7,890 nt of DNA from positions 1 to 7,890 of the forward strand of contig DAOWCM010000092.1 in NCBI GenBank assembly GCA_030639555.1, given 5' to 3'. The position numbers were made by a program, and so were the translations under genes. How positions within the stretch are numbered: the stretch's first letter is position 1; each line of letters begins with the position of its first letter. Of this stretch, positions 1 to 5,406 are shown piece by piece. The DNA comes from Candidatus Eiseniibacteriota bacterium (lineage in GTDB: Bacteria > Joyebacterota > Joyebacteria > Joyebacterales > Joyebacteraceae). The notes beneath the pieces are model-generated. The model saw only the letters and a program-made list of their open reading frames with translations. It did no database searches and was not told the DNA's origin.

Positions 1-611
1 AAGATGACCGTGCCCGGCTGGTTCATCAGCCCGCTGACGACGTTCTCGCCCTCCTCGACGTTCAGTCGGGTCACGATGCCGTCGATCGGCGAGTGGAAGA
101 CGGTCTTGTCCAGCTGGTCCAATGCGGCTCTGAGCGACGCGGCCGCCTCGGCGCAGCTCTGTCTGTACGCGATCGCGTGCGTCTCGAAGTCGTCGCGCTC
201 CTTCTCAGAGATGTGCGACAGCGCGAACTGCTCCAGGGCGTCCGACAGATTCCGTTCCGCCGTCGCGCACTCGGCCTCGCTTCGCTCAAGCCGTGCCCTG
301 GCCTGCTCGACGTGCGAACGGTAGTAGACGTCCTCCAGCCTGAGCAGGAACTGCCCGCGCTCGACGAGGTCCCCCTCGTCGACGCCCAGGTCGACGACGC
401 GCCCCATCAAACTGGAGCTTATCTGCACCGTGGTCTCAGCCCGCACTCTGCCGGGGCCGGAGACCGTGGCGACGAGCGTCCCGCGCTCGACCTCGTCGAC
501 GCTGACCTCGGTTCTGTCCTTCCTGTCCAATCCGAGGTTGCCGATGATGGCCGCGGCGACGACCACGACCACACCAACCAGGATGAGGACGTTCCTCCTT
601 CTCTTGAGCAC
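1..611 (-). CDS. HlyD/MacA-type periplasmic adaptor (membrane fusion protein), N-terminal part
   Basis: This is the N-terminal ~203 residues of a periplasmic adaptor; the gene runs off the left edge. Such proteins bridge an inner-membrane pump and a TolC-type channel. I read a GTG start at 609-611 because a purine-rich ribosome binding site (GGAGGGGG, complement of 620-627) lies 8 bases upstream. The product begins MLKRRRNVLI, followed by one hydrophobic anchor (residues 8-24). A first lipoyl half-motif follows (about 58-95, with GRVVDLGVDEGDLVERGQ), then a helical hairpin rich in Ala, Glu and Arg (about 96-170), then the second lipoyl half (HSPIDGIVTRLNVEEGENV). That order is characteristic of the family, which usually has 350-450 residues, so about half is missing. 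The gene follows the TolC-family gene by 31 bases, implying co-transcription. Sequence alone does not show whether the partner is an ABC (MacB-like) or an RND pump; the short single-anchor form resembles MacA. Confidence 0.9.
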   Translation of the reverse strand, partial: MLKRRRNVLILVGVVVVVAAAIIGNLGLDRKDRTEVSVDEVERGTLVATVSGPGRVRAETTVQISSSLMGRVVDLGVDEGDLVERGQFLLRLEDVYYRSHVEQARARLERSEAECATAERNLSDALEQFALSHISEKERDDFETHAIAYRQSCAEAAASLRAALDQLDKTVFHSPIDGIVTRLNVEEGENVVSGLMNQPGTVI

Positions 612-619
612 GAGAGCTA

Positions 620-627
620 CCCCCTCC
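620..627 (-). promoter_or_regulatory. Ribosome binding site deciding the GTG start of the adaptor
   Basis: On the minus strand GGAGGGGG ends 8 bases before the GTG at 611. No ATG is available in this frame near the start, and the hydrophobic anchor begins only a few residues downstream, so the GTG is the best start. Confidence 0.7.
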
Positions 628-642
628 GTCGCCCCGTTGAGC

Positions 643-1923
643 CTACAGCCCAAGCGCGAGCTTGAGTTCCGCCTTCGCTATCTCGTAGTTGAAGCGCGCA
701 TCCACCAGCCCCGCGCGGGCGCGTGAGTACGCAACTCTTGCGTCTATCAGTTCGAGCATGCTCGCCGCCCTCAGGCGGAACCGCTCCTCCGAAACTCTGA
801 GGTCCTCTTCGGCCTGGAGGACAGACTGCCCGGCGACCTCGACACTGCGTCTTCCCTCTTCTGCGGAGAGCCTCGCGCTCTCGATCTCATACGCGGCCAG
901 AAGCCGGGCGTTTCGCAGCGAGATCTCATACGAGCGCAGCGACGACCTGCTGCCGTCGACGCTTGCCTTCGTCGCCAGCCCGTTGAAGATGGGAAGAGAC
1001 AGGCTGACGCTGGTCGATCGCGTGTAGTTCTGACGTGGGTCCTCGAACAGATCACCGAGCCAGTGCGAGCCCACTCCCCTCGAGTAGGACATCGAGAGGT
1101 TGAGCTCCGGCCACCAACCCGCCTGAGATGCAAGCAGGGACCGTCGGGCCGCCACGAGCAACTCCTCCCACGACTTGATGTCCGGCCTGGACGAGATCGC
1201 AGCCTCGATGTCGAAGTCCGTGACCTCCTCCTCCAAACTGTCTTCCGGCGGATCGACGGCCTCGATCTCGGTCGTCACGTCGATTCCGAGCGAGAGCGCG
1301 AGCCCCGCCCGGGCGATCTCGGCCGCCTTGTCGGTCGCGATGAAGGCCAGTTCGGCCTCGCCGATCTGGACCTGAGCCTTCAGAAGATCCGACTTCGAAG
1401 CCGATCCGAGATCGAACAGACTCCGCGTCTTCCTGAGCTGCTCGCGAACCAGGTCGACGGCCTCTTCCTGCACGTCTCGCAGTTGGACGGCTCTCAGCAG
1501 ACTGTAGTAGGCCCGCTTGGTCTCGAACACGATCTCACGCCGGGTGAACTCAAGCGAGAGCTTCGTGGCCGTCCTGCCCCGGTGAGCGCCTGCGATTCTG
1601 GCGAACGTGGAGCCGTCGAAGAGAGTCTGCGAGAGGCCGATGCTCCCGGTCAGACCCTCGGACTTGATGTCCACTCCGTCTATGACCGCCAGATTGTCGC
1701 TGGCGATTGCACCCGCGGACACGTGCGGCAGCACGCCGGACCAGCCGGACATCACGTCCGCGTCGGCGCCCCTCAGGTCCTCTCTGGCCCGTGCCAAGGT
1801 CGTGTTCTCTGTGAGCGCGACATCTATGCACTCCTCGAGCGTGTAGACCCTGGCCCGCGCGGGGAGGACGGAAACCGTGAGGACCGTGCACACGAGCGCG
1901 ACACATGCCAGCGCCGCGCCCAT
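643..1923 (-). CDS. TolC-family outer-membrane efflux protein (OEP)
   Basis: A 426-residue outer-membrane channel of the TolC/OEP family, the usual size. These form trimeric beta-barrels with a long periplasmic alpha-helical tunnel, through which a pump and adaptor expel substrates. A signal peptide is clear: hydrophobic residues 3-20, then a likely cleavage after PARA at about residue 24. The mature protein opens with the family's typical YTLEECIDVALTENTTL. Two helical repeats rich in Ala, Arg and Glu follow, including LPHVSAGA near residue 70 and a second half with LSLPIFNGLATKASVDGSR. I chose the ATG at 1923 over one at 1953: AGGAGG (complement of 1936-1941) lies 12 bases upstream, and the longer form would overlap the preceding gene. 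The gene sits 16 bases after the Yip1-family gene and 31 before the adaptor. The channel identity is firm; its substrate is unknown. Confidence 0.93.
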   Translation of the reverse strand: MGAALACVALVCTVLTVSVLPARARVYTLEECIDVALTENTTLARAREDLRGADADVMSGWSGVLPHVSAGAIASDNLAVIDGVDIKSEGLTGSIGLSQTLFDGSTFARIAGAHRGRTATKLSLEFTRREIVFETKRAYYSLLRAVQLRDVQEEAVDLVREQLRKTRSLFDLGSASKSDLLKAQVQIGEAELAFIATDKAAEIARAGLALSLGIDVTTEIEAVDPPEDSLEEEVTDFDIEAAISSRPDIKSWEELLVAARRSLLASQAGWWPELNLSMSYSRGVGSHWLGDLFEDPRQNYTRSTSVSLSLPIFNGLATKASVDGSRSSLRSYEISLRNARLLAAYEIESARLSAEEGRRSVEVAGQSVLQAEEDLRVSEERFRLRAASMLELIDARVAYSRARAGLVDARFNYEIAKAELKLALGL

Positions 1924-1935
1924 GTGCTTGCCCTT

Positions 1936-1941
1936 CCTCCT
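1936..1941 (-). promoter_or_regulatory. Ribosome binding site of the TolC-family gene, overlapping the upstream stop codon
   Basis: AGGAGG on the minus strand shares bases with the TAG stop (1940-1942) of the Yip1-family gene. The overlap suggests that translation of the two genes is linked. The 12-base spacing to the ATG at 1923 is long, but the GGAAGGG that follows could also serve. Confidence 0.6.
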
Positions 1942-2737
1942 ACATACCCGCACCCATGCCTCCTGGTGTAAAGGTCGAAATCAGTATCAACAGTATCCAA
2001 AGAACCGCGACGGCCACCGCCGACTTGCCGCGGGAGACCCGGTAGACGACGGACAGCGCAACGAACATCACCACCATCCACCAGATGGTGAAGATGTCGA
2101 AACTGGTTAGGAACTTGAAGAGACGGTCGGAGGGCTCGAGGTTCTTGAAGAAGAGCGACGGCCCCGTCTCCACTATCATCGAGCTCTTGGCGATCATTAC
2201 GGGCAGCTTGACGAGACTCCCGAGAGTCGTAATCAACATGCTCCACGCCACGACTGCTCTCGCATGTCTGTACCTGCCCTTGCCGCCGACCATTTTCATC
2301 AGCAGGTGAACAACACCGGCGGCGGCGAAGACGATGAGGAACGTGGCGACAACCACCCCTACGAGCGACATCGGCACCATCATCGCACCCGACATCTTGA
2401 TCGCCTGCTCGGCGTCGGCGGCCGCTCCGCCGCGCTCCATCACGGCTTCACGGATGACGTCTGCCTGCATCGGGGCGATGAAAGTGGGGACCGTGTAGAG
2501 GGCGATCCCGATGCCCACGACGATGGTGATGAGAACGGGGAGCCACCACTTGGACATGTCCTTCGTCTTGTTCGGATCGGTCGGATGAGGTCGCTCGACA
2601 CTGTCCGCGATGCCCTGGAAGGTGGTCCCGGGGTCCATGAACACACCTGTGATCCAGCGTACGATCCCGCTCCTCGCGCCCTCAGGCTGCGCCGGCGCGG
2701 GGGTTGCCACGTCCCGGCTCTCGTTGACTTCCGCCAT
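1940..2737 (-). CDS. Yip1-domain integral membrane protein
   Basis: A 265-residue inner-membrane protein that I assign to the bacterial Yip1-like family. It has a cytoplasmic N-terminus of about 60 residues containing the family-like phrase VFMDPGTTFQGI (32-43), then hydrophobic segments at about 66-88, 116-148, 160-185, 214-233 and 239-257. The second is long and Gly/Ala-rich. The C-terminus is short and Gly/Met-rich. The start ATG has AGGAAAGGGG 8 bases upstream. The biochemical role of bacterial Yip1-like proteins is poorly defined; eukaryotic relatives act in membrane trafficking. Genes of this family are often found beside transporter genes, and here it directly precedes the efflux channel (16 bases), so a role in assembly or quality control of that pump is plausible but unproven. 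Family assignment rests on the N-terminal motif and topology only. Confidence 0.75.
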   Translation of the reverse strand: MAEVNESRDVATPAPAQPEGARSGIVRWITGVFMDPGTTFQGIADSVERPHPTDPNKTKDMSKWWLPVLITIVVGIGIALYTVPTFIAPMQADVIREAVMERGGAAADAEQAIKMSGAMMVPMSLVGVVVATFLIVFAAAGVVHLLMKMVGGKGRYRHARAVVAWSMLITTLGSLVKLPVMIAKSSMIVETGPSLFFKNLEPSDRLFKFLTSFDIFTIWWMVVMFVALSVVYRVSRGKSAVAVAVLWILLILISTFTPGGMGAGM

Positions 2738-2758
2738 TGTCGCATCCCCTTTCCTGTT

Positions 2759-2802
2759 GGGTCCCGTTCCCTCTGCCCGCGGGTCCCTTTCCTCCCATAC
2801 GC
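2759..2802. repeat. Imperfect 22-base tandem repeat in the leader of the Yip1-family gene
   Basis: Two units, 2759-2780 and 2781-2802, both begin GGGTCCC and match at about 15 of 22 positions. On the transcribed strand both units are purine-rich and resemble ribosome binding sites. Function unknown; it could be chance in a low-complexity stretch. Confidence 0.35.
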
Positions 2803-2825
2803 GGCAGCGCCCGCGCTATTCACGA

Positions 2826-2861
2826 TCAAAGGGCACCGCTAAGGCCCGCGCTGCCCTTTGA
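2826..2861. repeat. Perfect 10-base inverted repeat upstream of the Yip1-family gene
   Basis: Arms TCAAAGGGCA (2826-2835) and TGCCCTTTGA (2852-2861) are exactly complementary and separated by 16 GC-rich bases. No T-run follows the stem in the minus direction, so it is not a standard intrinsic terminator. It lies about 89 bases before the Yip1 start codon, in the only long gap between the Ton genes and the efflux genes. It could be an operator with two half-sites or an mRNA hairpin that separates expression of the two halves. A smaller hairpin (AGCGC/GCGCT, 2806-2817) follows it. Confidence 0.65.
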
Positions 2862-2888
2862 GACACCACTCTCCGTCATCATGTTTAG

Positions 2889-2913
2889 CGGGTTCGAGCA
2901 TAATCTGAACCCG
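2889..2913. repeat. 7-base inverted repeat downstream of tonB copy 2
   Basis: Arms CGGGTTC (2889-2895) and GAACCCG (2907-2913) flank an 11-base AT-richer loop, about 32 bases after the stop of tonB copy 2. No T-run follows in the direction of transcription, so I do not call it a terminator. It may protect the 3' end of the message or be a regulator site. Confidence 0.45.
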
Positions 2914-2945
2914 GCCACCTGCCCCCGAAACCACGCCGGCGGAGC

Positions 2946-3569
2946 TCAGTCGCGAAGCCGGAAGCGGACCGACTGGAAGATGCGCACCCGAACGGGAACG
3001 TCCCTCTGCAGAGCCGGTTCGTACTTCCATTGTAGGATTGCGTCGATCGCAGCCCCATCGAGCCCGGGAACGGATCGCACGACGTCCGCGCTGACGACGT
3101 TCCCGGCCTCGTCGACCACGATCAGAAGCCCCACGACCCCCTCGAGTTCGGCCTGCTGTGCCAGTTCCGGGTAGACGGGCCGAATCCGCAGGACCAGCTT
3201 CGGCGGCACCTCGAAGACGTCCACCACCCTGGGAGTCCCCAAGGGCACCGGCTCCACCAGGGCAGCGCTCAGAGGGTCAAACGACGTGTCCTCGATCGTC
3301 GCGTCCGCGTTCGCATCCGTCGAGGGCTCGAACTCCCGCACTGCCTGAGGCTTCGGCGCCGGCCGCAAGGGCTCGCTGCGCTCCCAGGACACCACAACGG
3401 GCGTGATGGGAGGCGGCCCATCCTCTCTGAGCCTGTAGGGCTCAACGGTGAACGACGGCGTCGCCACAAATGCAGCGGCGTGAATCAACAGGGCCAGAAG
3501 AACCGCAACTCTCAGGATCCTCGGATGCTCGTCCCTGAGCATCTGCTCGGCGGTCGGCCAGGTACTCAT
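2946..3569 (-). CDS. tonB: TonB-family energy transducer, copy 2
   Basis: A 207-residue TonB-type protein, which carries energy from the ExbB-ExbD motor across the periplasm to outer-membrane receptors. Cytoplasmic residues 1-17 precede one membrane helix (about 18-37) with a histidine at 30, in the place of the functionally important TonB helix histidine. A short periplasmic linker (about 45-115) contains GPPPITP and an acidic stretch and is less proline-rich than E. coli TonB. The C-terminal TonB domain (about 122-207) shows PVYPELAQQAELEGVV, VDEAGNVV and WKYEPALQRDVPVRV, all hallmarks. The start is the ATG at 3569, with GGGGGGAG 5 bases upstream; a GTG at 3584 in the same frame lacks a site. 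The protein is a paralogue of the upstream neighbour: TAEQxL, E-x-P, IH and TPxxxxxPYxLRE are shared in their N-terminal halves. The 209-base gap separating them is full of palindromes. Confidence 0.93.
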   Translation of the reverse strand: MSTWPTAEQMLRDEHPRILRVAVLLALLIHAAAFVATPSFTVEPYRLREDGPPPITPVVVSWERSEPLRPAPKPQAVREFEPSTDANADATIEDTSFDPLSAALVEPVPLGTPRVVDVFEVPPKLVLRIRPVYPELAQQAELEGVVGLLIVVDEAGNVVSADVVRSVPGLDGAAIDAILQWKYEPALQRDVPVRVRIFQSVRFRLRD

Positions 3570-3618
3570 CTCGTCTCCCCCCACTCCCGGTAGACAACTG
3601 ACCTACGCAGGTATGGCG

Positions 3619-3634
3619 CCCGAACATGTTCGGG
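3619..3634. promoter_or_regulatory. Perfect 16-base palindrome upstream of tonB copy 2
   Basis: CCCGAACATGTTCGGG reads the same on both strands. It lies 49 bases before the start codon of tonB copy 2. Perfect twofold symmetry with no loop is typical of a binding site for a dimeric regulator rather than an RNA hairpin. The regulator is unknown. No clear promoter hexamers flank it. Confidence 0.55.
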
Positions 3635-3679
3635 GCGGTCCCGCCGGGGGGACACCGGTTTTGCACTGCACGAACCCTT

Positions 3680-3709
3680 TGGCGCCACGACGGTACGACC
3701 GCGGCGCCA
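3680..3709. repeat. Inverted repeat with nested stem between the two tonB genes
   Basis: Arms TGGCGCC (3680-3686) and GGCGCCA (3703-3709) are exact complements, with a nested CGGT/ACCG stem inside. The whole would fold as an interrupted hairpin in the message linking the two tonB genes. No T-run follows. Confidence 0.5.
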
Positions 3710-3741
3710 CCGAATAGAGCTGTTCGATCTCCGACGGCTCG

Positions 3742-3764
3742 GCGCCTGCCACAAACGCAGGCGC
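3742..3764. repeat. 8-base inverted repeat just after tonB copy 1
   Basis: Arms GCGCCTGC (3742-3749) and GCAGGCGC (3757-3764) with a 7-base loop lie 14 bases after the stop of tonB copy 1. The stem is very GC-rich, but the minus-strand sequence after it has no T-run, so it is a weak terminator at best. A role in mRNA end protection or partial attenuation before tonB copy 2 is possible. Confidence 0.5.
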
Positions 3765-3778
3765 GTGGTCATTTTCTG

Positions 3779-4411
3779 TCAGCCCCTCAGCACGAACCGA
3801 ATCGGCACAACGATGCGAACTGGAACGGGGATGTCCCGCTGCTTCGCCGGCCTGAACTTCCACTTGTAGACCGCCTCGATCGCCGCCTGGTTGAGTCCCT
3901 CGACACCCTGGACGATGGTCGCTTCCACGACATCGCCGAACTCGTTGACGCCGATCTGGACCATCACCACGCCCTCCAGCTCAGCCTGCCTCGCCATGTC
4001 CGGATACACCGGCGAGACCTGCGTGATGACCTGTGGAGGCTCGTCGAACGCCGAGAAGAACTCGGCCCGCTGGGGCGCCGGCGGGAGCTCAGGCGGAGCC
4101 TCGACGTCCAGCTCCGTGGACGCGATGGTCTCAGCCGCGTCCGCGTCCTCGCTCGGCTCGATCTCCGTCGGGACGATAGGCTTGGCCTCCTCCTTCGGGG
4201 GCGGTGGTATTGAGATCTGGTCCGGAATGTTGATAGCCTCCAGCACCTGTCTCTCGCGAAGCTGGTACGGCTTCGGCTTCCAATCCGGCGTGAACAGAAA
4301 CGCGAGAAGGTGTATGCCGATGGCAGCCAGAACCGCATACCTGAATGCCTTCGGGTACTCGTTCTTGAGCTCCTGCTCCGCTGTCATGTGTACGGCGGTG
4401 TATGGACTCAT
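3779..4411 (-). CDS. tonB: TonB-family energy transducer, copy 1
   Basis: A 210-residue TonB-type protein. A cytoplasmic tail (1-22) is followed by one membrane helix (about 23-41) with His34 in IGIHLLAFLF, matching the conserved transmembrane histidine of TonB. The periplasmic linker has a proline-rich start (IPPPPKEEAKPIVP, 68-81), an acidic segment (83-103) and a second proline patch (106-113). The TonB C-terminal domain occupies about 122-210, with PVYPDMARQAELEGVV, the GLNQAAIEAV helix and WKFRPAKQRDIPVPVRI. The ATG at 4411 has GCGAGGG close upstream; the internal ATG at 4387 has no ribosome binding site. The gene follows exbD copy 2 by 56 bases, the usual order for a Ton operon. The N-terminal half also matches tonB copy 2 (EQ-x-L-K/R-N/D-E-x-P and TPxxxxxPYxLRE), so the pair arose by duplication of the whole gene. 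Confidence 0.95.
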   Translation of the reverse strand: MSPYTAVHMTAEQELKNEYPKAFRYAVLAAIGIHLLAFLFTPDWKPKPYQLRERQVLEAINIPDQISIPPPPKEEAKPIVPTEIEPSEDADAAETIASTELDVEAPPELPPAPQRAEFFSAFDEPPQVITQVSPVYPDMARQAELEGVVMVQIGVNEFGDVVEATIVQGVEGLNQAAIEAVYKWKFRPAKQRDIPVPVRIVVPIRFVLRG

Positions 4412-4448
4412 TATCCCTCGCCTCGAATCAGCGAATCGCTTCGGCCAC

Positions 4449-4461
4449 TTGCCGACGGCAA
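4449..4461. repeat. Short hairpin between exbD copy 2 and tonB copy 1
   Basis: TTGCC and GGCAA pair around a 3-base loop, 7 bases after the exbD copy 2 stop codon begins to be read out. The stem is short; a second small symmetric element (AGCGA-A-TCGCT, 4430-4440) follows. Likely minor mRNA structure. Confidence 0.3.
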
Positions 4462-4467
4462 TCTCGT

Positions 4468-4878
4468 CTACTGCTCTTCCACTGGCACCGTGGTGAACGT
4501 AACCCTCAGTGCGTTGGCCAGCTTGAGCCTCTCCATCGCCTCGTTGACGACTCGGTACGGAGCGTTCTCGTCCGTGTTGAAAGAGACGATGAGACCCCGG
4601 TTCTCACGAAGCTTCGCGCTGATCATATAATCGATATCAGGCACGCTGACCACCAGATCGTCGATGGAGATGATCCCGGTCCGATCGATCCAGATGTGGG
4701 CGACGTTCTCCTTCGGGATCTTCTCACCGGCCGTCGACCTGGGAAGCGTGATGGCCAGACCCTGTTCCATCTTGAAGATCGTCGTCACCATGAAGAAGAC
4801 GATCAGCAGGAACGCGATGTCCGCCATCGAGGACGTCGGGATTCTGGCCCCGCTCCCCGCTTTCCTCCTCAGCTCCAA
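4468..4878 (-). CDS. exbD: ExbD/TolR-family biopolymer transport protein, copy 2
   Basis: A 136-residue ExbD-type subunit, close to the family's usual 140. A basic cytoplasmic N-terminus is followed by one membrane helix (about 17-37) in SSMADIAFLLIVFFMVTTIF. Asp20 matches the conserved transmembrane aspartate that carries protons through the ExbB-ExbD channel, so this copy should be active. The helix is followed by the family's LP motif (AITLPRSTAGE) and a periplasmic domain of about 90 residues. Translation starts at a TTG (4876-4878): GGAGG (complement of 4886-4890) lies 7 bases upstream, while the first internal ATG (residue 18) would cut off the basic N-terminus and the start of the helix. 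The gene is 19 bases after exbD copy 1. The two copies differ clearly in the periplasmic part, so they are probably not interchangeable. Confidence 0.94.
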   Translation of the reverse strand: MELRRKAGSGARIPTSSMADIAFLLIVFFMVTTIFKMEQGLAITLPRSTAGEKIPKENVAHIWIDRTGIISIDDLVVSVPDIDYMISAKLRENRGLIVSFNTDENAPYRVVNEAMERLKLANALRVTFTTVPVEEQ

Positions 4879-4885
4879 TTGACTA

Positions 4886-4890
4886 CCTCC
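4886..4890 (-). promoter_or_regulatory. Ribosome binding site deciding the TTG start of exbD copy 2
   Basis: GGAGG on the minus strand stands 7 bases before the TTG, an optimal distance. It lies in the 19-base space after the stop codon of exbD copy 1. Confidence 0.75.
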
Positions 4891-4897
4891 AGCCTGC

Positions 4898-5344
4898 CTA
4901 CTCTATGTCGAGCATCTTCAGGGAGATCCTGTGCTCTCGCTTGATGTTCGCTGCCGCCAGTTCGTTGTAGGCGAGCGTCACCTCGTCGAGTGCGTTGATC
5001 ATTCTCCCGTATGGAGCATCGGGATGCGTCTCCAGGGACAGAATCAGGTTCTTGTTGTCCGTGAGGCGCTGTCTCACGATACCCCTGAGCTCGTAGAGCG
5101 GCGTTGGTTCAGTGTCGATATCTATGAAGTACGCGCCACTCCTCGCCGTTACGATCTGCATGACGTTGTCCCGCTTGACCTGCTTCACGTCTCCCGCCTT
5201 GCTCGGCAGGATCATGGGCAGGCCTACCTCGGGGAACGTCGTGCTCACAATGAAGAAGATGAGGAGCAGAAAGGCGACGTCCGACATCGATGACTCGCCG
5301 ACCATGTCGGCTGATATCCTCGTTCTTTTCCTGAATTTCGCCAT
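4898..5344 (-). CDS. exbD: ExbD/TolR-family biopolymer transport protein, copy 1
   Basis: A 148-residue ExbD-type subunit that works with ExbB as a proton-driven motor energising TonB. A strongly basic N-terminus (MAKFRKRTR) leads into a membrane helix (about 19-38) with SSMSDVAFLLLIFFIVSTTF; Asp22 is the conserved proton-carrying residue. After it come GLPMILPSK, the family's LP motif, and a periplasmic domain ending in KMLDIE. The ATG at 5344 has AGGGAAGG a few bases upstream. The gene lies 62 bases after exbB and 19 before exbD copy 2. Two consecutive, distinct ExbD genes after one ExbB gene are known in several phyla; in Xanthomonas, for example, a second ExbD has a specialised role. TolR is the alternative, but the tonB genes downstream favour ExbD. 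Confidence 0.95.
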   Translation of the reverse strand: MAKFRKRTRISADMVGESSMSDVAFLLLIFFIVSTTFPEVGLPMILPSKAGDVKQVKRDNVMQIVTARSGAYFIDIDTEPTPLYELRGIVRQRLTDNKNLILSLETHPDAPYGRMINALDEVTLAYNELAAANIKREHRISLKMLDIE

Positions 5345-5364
5345 TCCAGTGCCTTCCCTGCGGT

Positions 5365-5385
5365 GCGGGAGTCTCGAGATCCCGC
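5365..5385. repeat. Small inverted repeat between exbB and exbD copy 1
   Basis: GCGGG (5365-5369) and CCCGC (5381-5385) flank a segment containing the palindrome TCTCGAGA. It would fold as a short hairpin in the 62-base spacer. No T-run follows, so read-through into exbD is expected. Confidence 0.35.
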
Positions 5386-5406
5386 TCCGCCTACTCGCAA
5401 TCTTCC

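Noticed and set aside
93..726. Overlapping plus-strand reading frames at the left end
   Set aside because: They are shadows of the adaptor gene, whose lipoyl and hairpin motifs are clear on the minus strand.
1063..1971. A 302-residue plus-strand reading frame opposite the TolC-family gene
   Set aside because: Composition is Arg/Leu/Gly-rich with no recognisable domain, and the minus strand encodes a clear OEP protein with signal peptide over the same bases.
3570..3584. GTG start at 3584 for tonB copy 2
   Set aside because: The bases that would encode this extension (GGGGGGAG) are better explained as the ribosome binding site of the ATG at 3569.
3619..3634. LexA (SOS) box
   Set aside because: The Gram-positive SOS box has four bases between the GAAC and GTTC halves; here only two separate them. 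No DNA-repair gene is near.
3603..3863. A minus-strand frame (86 residues) running from inside tonB copy 1 through the tonB spacer
   Set aside because: No ribosome binding site, its start lies inside tonB copy 1 in another frame, and the spacer part is made of inverted repeats. No family is recognised.
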